Shown here piece by piece: positions 52,474 through 55,789 of a DNA stretch of 55,789 nt. The stretch lies in the NCBI RefSeq assembly GCF_013004695.1, contig NZ_JABEMG010000013.1:1-55789 (forward strand), read 5' to 3'. Origin of the DNA: Promicromonospora citrea. GTDB taxonomy: Bacteria > Actinomycetota > Actinomycetes > Actinomycetales > Cellulomonadaceae. Each line of letters begins with the position of its first letter. The first letter of the stretch is position 1. The notes beneath the pieces are model-generated. The model did not search any database, was not told the origin of the DNA, and was given only the letters and a program-made list of their open reading frames with translations. The translations under genes were made by a program, and so were the position numbers.

Positions 52474-53745
52474 ATGTATCCGCCGTACGTCCCGCACCAG
52501 GCGGACACCTCGCCGACCACGTTCCTGCGGAGGATCGCGCCCTCCGTGTGGAGCGTGATCGGCTCGCTGGCCCTCGTGGCCCTGTGCTTCGCGAGCTCGT
52601 GCCTCGCGGTCGTCTATCTCGACATGGCCGGCCGCCCCGCCGGCCTCGACGCGGCCACGGTCACCCCGCTGCCGCTGTCGCTGGTGGGGATGCTCGTCGC
52701 CTTCCTGGTCCCGTGGACCGTCTTCCTCCGGAACGTCGCACCCGTCTCGGTGGTGCTCGCCACCAGCGCCCTGTCGCTCCTGCTCCCGTACGACGCGGTC
52801 ACCCCGCTCGTCTGCCTGCCCGCGGTGTTCGCGCGGCGCTCGACGCGAGCCGTGGCCGGCTGCACGGCCGCGGTGGCCGCCGCCGTCACCGCCGCGACGT
52901 GGCGCCAGCTCTCGCTGGCCGAGGAGTACCGGCTCTTCACGCTCCGGGACCCGGTCACCGGGCAGGTCGACGGCGTGCTGCCCGCTCCCGTCTACGTCGT
53001 GCTCGGTGTGCTCGCCCTGGGGTTCTCGGTCGGCATCGGGTTCTGGCGGCGGGCCGTCGCGGGGCGCCGCGCCGTCGTCACCCTCACCGAGCAGCACTCG
53101 GCGGAGACCGCGGTGCTGCAGGACCGGATCACGCGCCAGACCGAGCGCGACGAGATCGCGCGCGAGGTGCACGACACCGTCGCCCACTCGCTGTCCCAGA
53201 TCGCGCTGCAGGCGTCGGTCCTCGAGACCGCCGCCGGCACATCAACCGAGGTGCGCGACGCCGCGGCCCGCATCCGCGCGTCGGCCCGCCAGGCCGGCAC
53301 CGAGCTGCGCGGGGTGCTCACCACGCTGCGCACGGGCGCGGACGGCCTGACGCCCGTCTCCTTCGACGACCTCGGCGGCCTGCTGCTCTCGCTGCACGAC
53401 CAGGGCGCGCGCATCAACAGCACGGTCCTGGTCTCCGAGGGGCACACGGCCGCGACCGTGCTGACCCGGGCCTGCTACCGGATCGTGCAGGAGTCGGTGA
53501 CCAACGCGCTCAAGCACGCGCCCGGCCTGCCGATCGACATCGTGCTGCGCGGTGCACCCGCCGTCGGCGTCACCCTCACGGTCCGCAACGCGCTGCCCGA
53601 CGGCGGCGCGACGCCCGCGGCCGGCACCCGGTCGGGGATCACGGGCATGACCGAGCGCGCCCAGGCACTCGGCGGCTCGCTGACGGCGGGGCCGGTCGAG
53701 GGCCGCTGGGTCGTCGACGCCCACCTGCCCTGGCATCACGCCTGA
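52474..53745 (+). CDS. NarL/DesK-class membrane sensor histidine kinase
   Basis: 423 residues. Four or five membrane helices occupy about 26-190 (VWSVIGSLALVALCFASSCLAV, LSLVGMLVAFLVPWTVFL, VYVVLGVLALGFSVGIGFW). HisKA_3 with phospho-His233 lies in AREVHDTVAHSLSQIALQAS, and the ATPase has N box CYRIVQESVTNALKHAPG and GITGMTERAQALGG. The response regulator follows 32 bp downstream. Its kinase half is about 67% identical (127 of 188 aligned positions by hand) to the kinase half of the helicase fusion at 40605-43454. The signal it senses is unknown. Confidence 0.92.
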   Translation: MYPPYVPHQADTSPTTFLRRIAPSVWSVIGSLALVALCFASSCLAVVYLDMAGRPAGLDAATVTPLPLSLVGMLVAFLVPWTVFLRNVAPVSVVLATSALSLLLPYDAVTPLVCLPAVFARRSTRAVAGCTAAVAAAVTAATWRQLSLAEEYRLFTLRDPVTGQVDGVLPAPVYVVLGVLALGFSVGIGFWRRAVAGRRAVVTLTEQHSAETAVLQDRITRQTERDEIAREVHDTVAHSLSQIALQASVLETAAGTSTEVRDAAARIRASARQAGTELRGVLTTLRTGADGLTPVSFDDLGGLLLSLHDQGARINSTVLVSEGHTAATVLTRACYRIVQESVTNALKHAPGLPIDIVLRGAPAVGVTLTVRNALPDGGATPAAGTRSGITGMTERAQALGGSLTAGPVEGRWVVDAHLPWHHA

Positions 53746-53777
53746 CCACCGGGGATGTCAGACCCGGCGCCTACCGT

Positions 53778-54434
53778 ATGACCGTGACCAGAGTGCTGAT
53801 CGTCGACGACGACTCCTTCGCCCGCACCATGATCCGCTCGATCCTGACCGCCCAGCAGATCGAGGTGGTCGGCGAGGCGAGCGACGGCGACGAGGTGCCT
53901 GCCGCCGTCGCGGAGCACCGGCCGGACATCGTGCTGGTCGACCTGCAGATGCGGCGTGTCGACGGCGTCGAGGCGATCCGGCGCAACGCCGCGCTGCCCG
54001 GTGCGCCCCGCTTCGTGGCGCTCACGGGCTACGGCACCGAGGACGCCGTCCTGCGGGCGATCCAGGCCGGCGCCGCCGGCTTCCTGTCGAAGGACGACGA
54101 CCCGGCCACGCTCGCGGGCCACCTGCGCGCCGTGGCCGAGGGCGGAGGCGCGCTCGGGCCCGACGCCGCCGCCCTCGTCATCCAGCGCATGACAACGGCG
54201 CCCGAGACCCACGACCGCGTCGCCGAGGCACGTGCCCGCCTCGAGGAGCTCACCGAGCGCGAGCGCACGGTCGCCGCGCACGTCGCGGCCTGGACGAACC
54301 AGCAGATCGGCACCCGGCTGGGCATGTCCGAGAACACCGTCAAGGCGCACGTCACGCGGTCGCTCACGAAGCTGGGCCTGACCAGCCGGGCGGAGCTCGC
54401 CGTGCTCGCCGACCGCGCCGGACTGACTCCGTGA
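53778..54434 (+). CDS. NarL/FixJ-family response regulator
   Basis: 218 residues. Receiver domain 1-120 with acidic DDD (10-12), phospho-acceptor Asp55 in IVLVDLQM, the conserved Thr in VALTGYG and Lys in GFLSKDDD. The LuxR-type HTH is at about 153-210 (LTERERTVAAHVAAWTNQQIGTRLGMSENTVKAHVTRSLTKLGL). Partner of the kinase just upstream, and the only response regulator in the window, so also the best candidate target of the helicase-fused kinase. Confidence 0.92.
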   Translation: MTVTRVLIVDDDSFARTMIRSILTAQQIEVVGEASDGDEVPAAVAEHRPDIVLVDLQMRRVDGVEAIRRNAALPGAPRFVALTGYGTEDAVLRAIQAGAAGFLSKDDDPATLAGHLRAVAEGGGALGPDAAALVIQRMTTAPETHDRVAEARARLEELTERERTVAAHVAAWTNQQIGTRLGMSENTVKAHVTRSLTKLGLTSRAELAVLADRAGLTP

Positions 54435-54469
54435 ACAGCAAGGAATCTTTACCACTTTATTGACGAACA

Positions 54470-54499
54470 TTGTGTAAATAGGGTGCAGGCCCCTATAAA
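54470..54499 (+). promoter_or_regulatory. Promoter of the secreted hydrolase gene
   Basis: -35 TTGTGT (54470-54475) and -10 TATAAA (54494-54499), 18-bp spacing, in the only clearly AT-rich intergenic patch of the region. A TTGACG at 54460-54465 lies just upstream. Confidence 0.6.
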
Positions 54500-54553
54500 G
54501 GTACGGATCGGGTCATCAGGAGTGACCTGACGAACCAGCGGGGGTGCCTGTTC

Positions 54554-55570
54554 ATGAAGCGACACCTGTTACGCATCGTCGGAGCCATCGCGGCGACCAG
54601 CCTGGCCACCATCGGACTCGTGACGTCGCCGGCCCAGCCGTCGCACGCCGCCGGCGAGTCCTACGTCGCCCTCGGCGACTCCTACTCCTCGGGCACCGGG
54701 ACGAGGACGTACATCGACGACGGGACCGACTGCCTGCGCTCGACCTACGCCTACGCCGCCCTGACCGCGGCAGCCAAGGGCTACACACTCAACTTCCGCG
54801 CCTGCTCGGGCGCCGTCGTGGCCGACGTGCAGAACACCCAGCTCAGCGCGCTCAGCTCCAGCACCCGGTTCGTGACCATCTCGGTGGGCGGCAACGACGC
54901 CGGCTTCGCCGACGTGCTCACCGAGTGCGCCCTGCCGGCCTGGGCCAGCGACTGCGCCGGTGCCGTCGCGGGCGCACGCTCCTTCATCAACGGCACCCTG
55001 CCGGGCCGGCTCAACACCCTGTACTCCGGGATCCGGACGAGGGCCCCCAACGCCAAGGTCGTCGTCGTGGGCTACCCGAAGATCTTCATGGGCGAGGACT
55101 GCAACCTCGCGACCTTCTTCAGCCCGGAGGACGAGGCAGCGCTGAACAACGCCGTCGTGCTCATCAACTCGGTCATCGCCTCGGCCGCCTCGGCCAGGGG
55201 CTTCACGTTCGTCAACCCCGTCAGCCGGTTCACCGGGCACGCGGTGTGCGACCCGACGGAGTGGATCAACGGGTTCTCCAACCCCGTCCGCGAGTCCTAC
55301 CACCCCAACCGGCTCGGACACTCCAGCGGCTACCTGCCGCTGGTCAGCGGCGTGCTGACCGGCACGAGCCTGGCGGCGACGCCCGCCGTCCTCGCCGCGG
55401 CGCAGGACGGCTCCGCGAAGCAGGCCGCGCTCCAGCGGACGTACGCCGCGCAGGACCGGCACATCACGCCGAAGCTCTTCCAGCCGCCGACCGAGGAGCG
55501 GCTGCGAGTGCTCGCCAAGGAGAAGGGGGTCGACTACGACGCGTGGGTGAGGGCCGGCTCGCGCGACTGA
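54554..55570 (+). CDS. Secreted SGNH/GDSL-type esterase or lipase
   Basis: 338 residues. Signal peptide about 1-33 (basic start, IVGAIAATSLATIGLV core, cut near SHAAGE). SGNH blocks: VALGDSYSSGTG with Ser43, FRACSGAVV, ISVGGNDAGF (oxyanion Gly/Asn) and RESYHPNRLGH with the catalytic His. Several cysteine pairs suit an exported enzyme. Relatives from Streptomyces are lipases or phospholipases. It has its own promoter and ends in a strong hairpin. Confidence 0.9.
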   Translation: MKRHLLRIVGAIAATSLATIGLVTSPAQPSHAAGESYVALGDSYSSGTGTRTYIDDGTDCLRSTYAYAALTAAAKGYTLNFRACSGAVVADVQNTQLSALSSSTRFVTISVGGNDAGFADVLTECALPAWASDCAGAVAGARSFINGTLPGRLNTLYSGIRTRAPNAKVVVVGYPKIFMGEDCNLATFFSPEDEAALNNAVVLINSVIASAASARGFTFVNPVSRFTGHAVCDPTEWINGFSNPVRESYHPNRLGHSSGYLPLVSGVLTGTSLAATPAVLAAAQDGSAKQAALQRTYAAQDRHITPKLFQPPTEERLRVLAKEKGVDYDAWVRAGSRD

Positions 55571-55577
55571 CCGACCG

Positions 55578-55615
55578 GGCGAGGCGGCTCCTCCTCCGGA
55601 AGGAGCCGCCTCGCC
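55578..55615 (+). terminator. Strong hairpin terminator
   Basis: A perfect 15-bp stem GGCGAGGCGGCTCCT with its complement at 55601-55615 and an 8-nt loop, 8 bp after the SGNH stop. No T-tract follows. Confidence 0.8.
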
Positions 55616-55710
55616 GTCCACCCCCACCGCCACCCCCTCGAGGTAGTCACCTGGCGAGGTAGGGCGGATTCAACTGGTGGTCGCAACACCCCTGATGATC
55701 GGGGTGTTCG

Positions 55711-55789
55711 ATGAAGTCTTGGAGCCGTTTACCCGTGCCCCGGGAGCACCGGCGGGTCTTCTGGTCTGATCTACGTGCTCATGGTCGGA
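55711..55789 (+). CDS. Probable IS30-family transposase, 5' end only
   Basis: Only 26 codons are visible: ATG 55711 opens a frame reading KSWSRLPVPREHRRVFWSDLRAHG that continues off the window. The RRVFW..L spacing looks like the first helix of IS30-type transposase HTH domains. Upstream, AACTGGTGGTCGCAACAC (about 55672-55689) resembles IS30 terminal sequence as I remember it, and AACACCCC/GGGGTGTT (55685-55708) forms an 8-bp hairpin just before the start. The call rests on a short read and needs the downstream sequence. Confidence 0.45.
   Translation, partial: MKSWSRLPVPREHRRVFWSDLRAHGR

Noticed and set aside
42850-53745. Assembly duplication as the cause of the two similar kinase domains
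   Set aside because: The copies differ at many synonymous and amino-acid positions (about one third of residues), so they are diverged paralogues.
1-55789. CRISPR arrays
   Set aside because: No regularly spaced direct repeats were seen; the palindromes found are single or paired operators.

Overview
The window is very GC-rich, uses GTG starts freely, packs genes with 4-bp ATGA/GTGA overlaps, and encodes a mycothiol-dependent DinB-like enzyme, a SigE-type sigma factor, a GH78 rhamnosidase locus and DUF427 and CsbD proteins. Together these point to an actinobacterium, most likely a Micrococcales soil/plant-polymer degrader of the Cellulomonas/Cellulosimicrobium/Isoptericola kind. The genus is an inference.

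Layout. 1-8.9 kb: the end of a TPR-CHAT protease pair, then single-gene regulators and small enzymes (MerR, DinB-like, GNAT, TetR/DHFR-like, MarR/LLM flavin enzyme/FMN reductase, a membrane coiled-coil protein, CsbD). 8.9-15.7 kb: a LacI-controlled rhamnoside uptake and hydrolysis operon (binding protein, two permeases, GH78 alpha-L-rhamnosidase) with two LacI-type operators. 15.8-19.0 kb: a DUF427 protein, a methyltransferase whose 5' end is broken, a deleted and frameshifted HNH endonuclease relic, and a secreted S1 protease.

19.1-40.3 kb is a defence island of eleven genes. A 5mC methyltransferase is read divergently from a tightly overlapping operon: Z1 ATPase/helicase, PD-(D/E)XK nuclease, MORC/MutL-type GHKL ATPase, two unknown proteins, then Vsr. 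That operon ends 3 bp from the end of a second overlapping operon read towards it: GHKL-ATPase/DEAD helicase giant, UvrD-like helicase, DrmA-like helicase, DrmB/DUF1998. The content looks like a merger of the Z1-GHKL-Vsr restriction theme with the DISARM core (drmA, drmB, 5mC methylase), without the phospholipase-D protein DrmC.

40.6-43.5 kb encodes the most unusual protein here: an N-terminal toxin-like domain, an SF1 helicase and, in the same reading frame, a complete NarL/DesK-class histidine kinase. Its kinase part is about two thirds identical to the ordinary membrane histidine kinase at 52.5-53.7 kb, which has its own response regulator. A defence-type helicase may therefore signal through a host two-component pathway.

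43.6-55.8 kb returns to ordinary chromosome: a conserved unknown, a SUKH-like protein, a TetR-controlled flavoprotein pair with twin perfect operators, a membrane-tethered SigE-type sigma factor, a HAD phosphatase, a DUF4190-like membrane protein, the two-component system and a secreted SGNH hydrolase. The window ends at what looks like the left end of an IS30-family element. No rRNA, tRNA, CRISPR array, integrase or att site was recognised. All functions are assigned from motifs read by eye; no database search was run.
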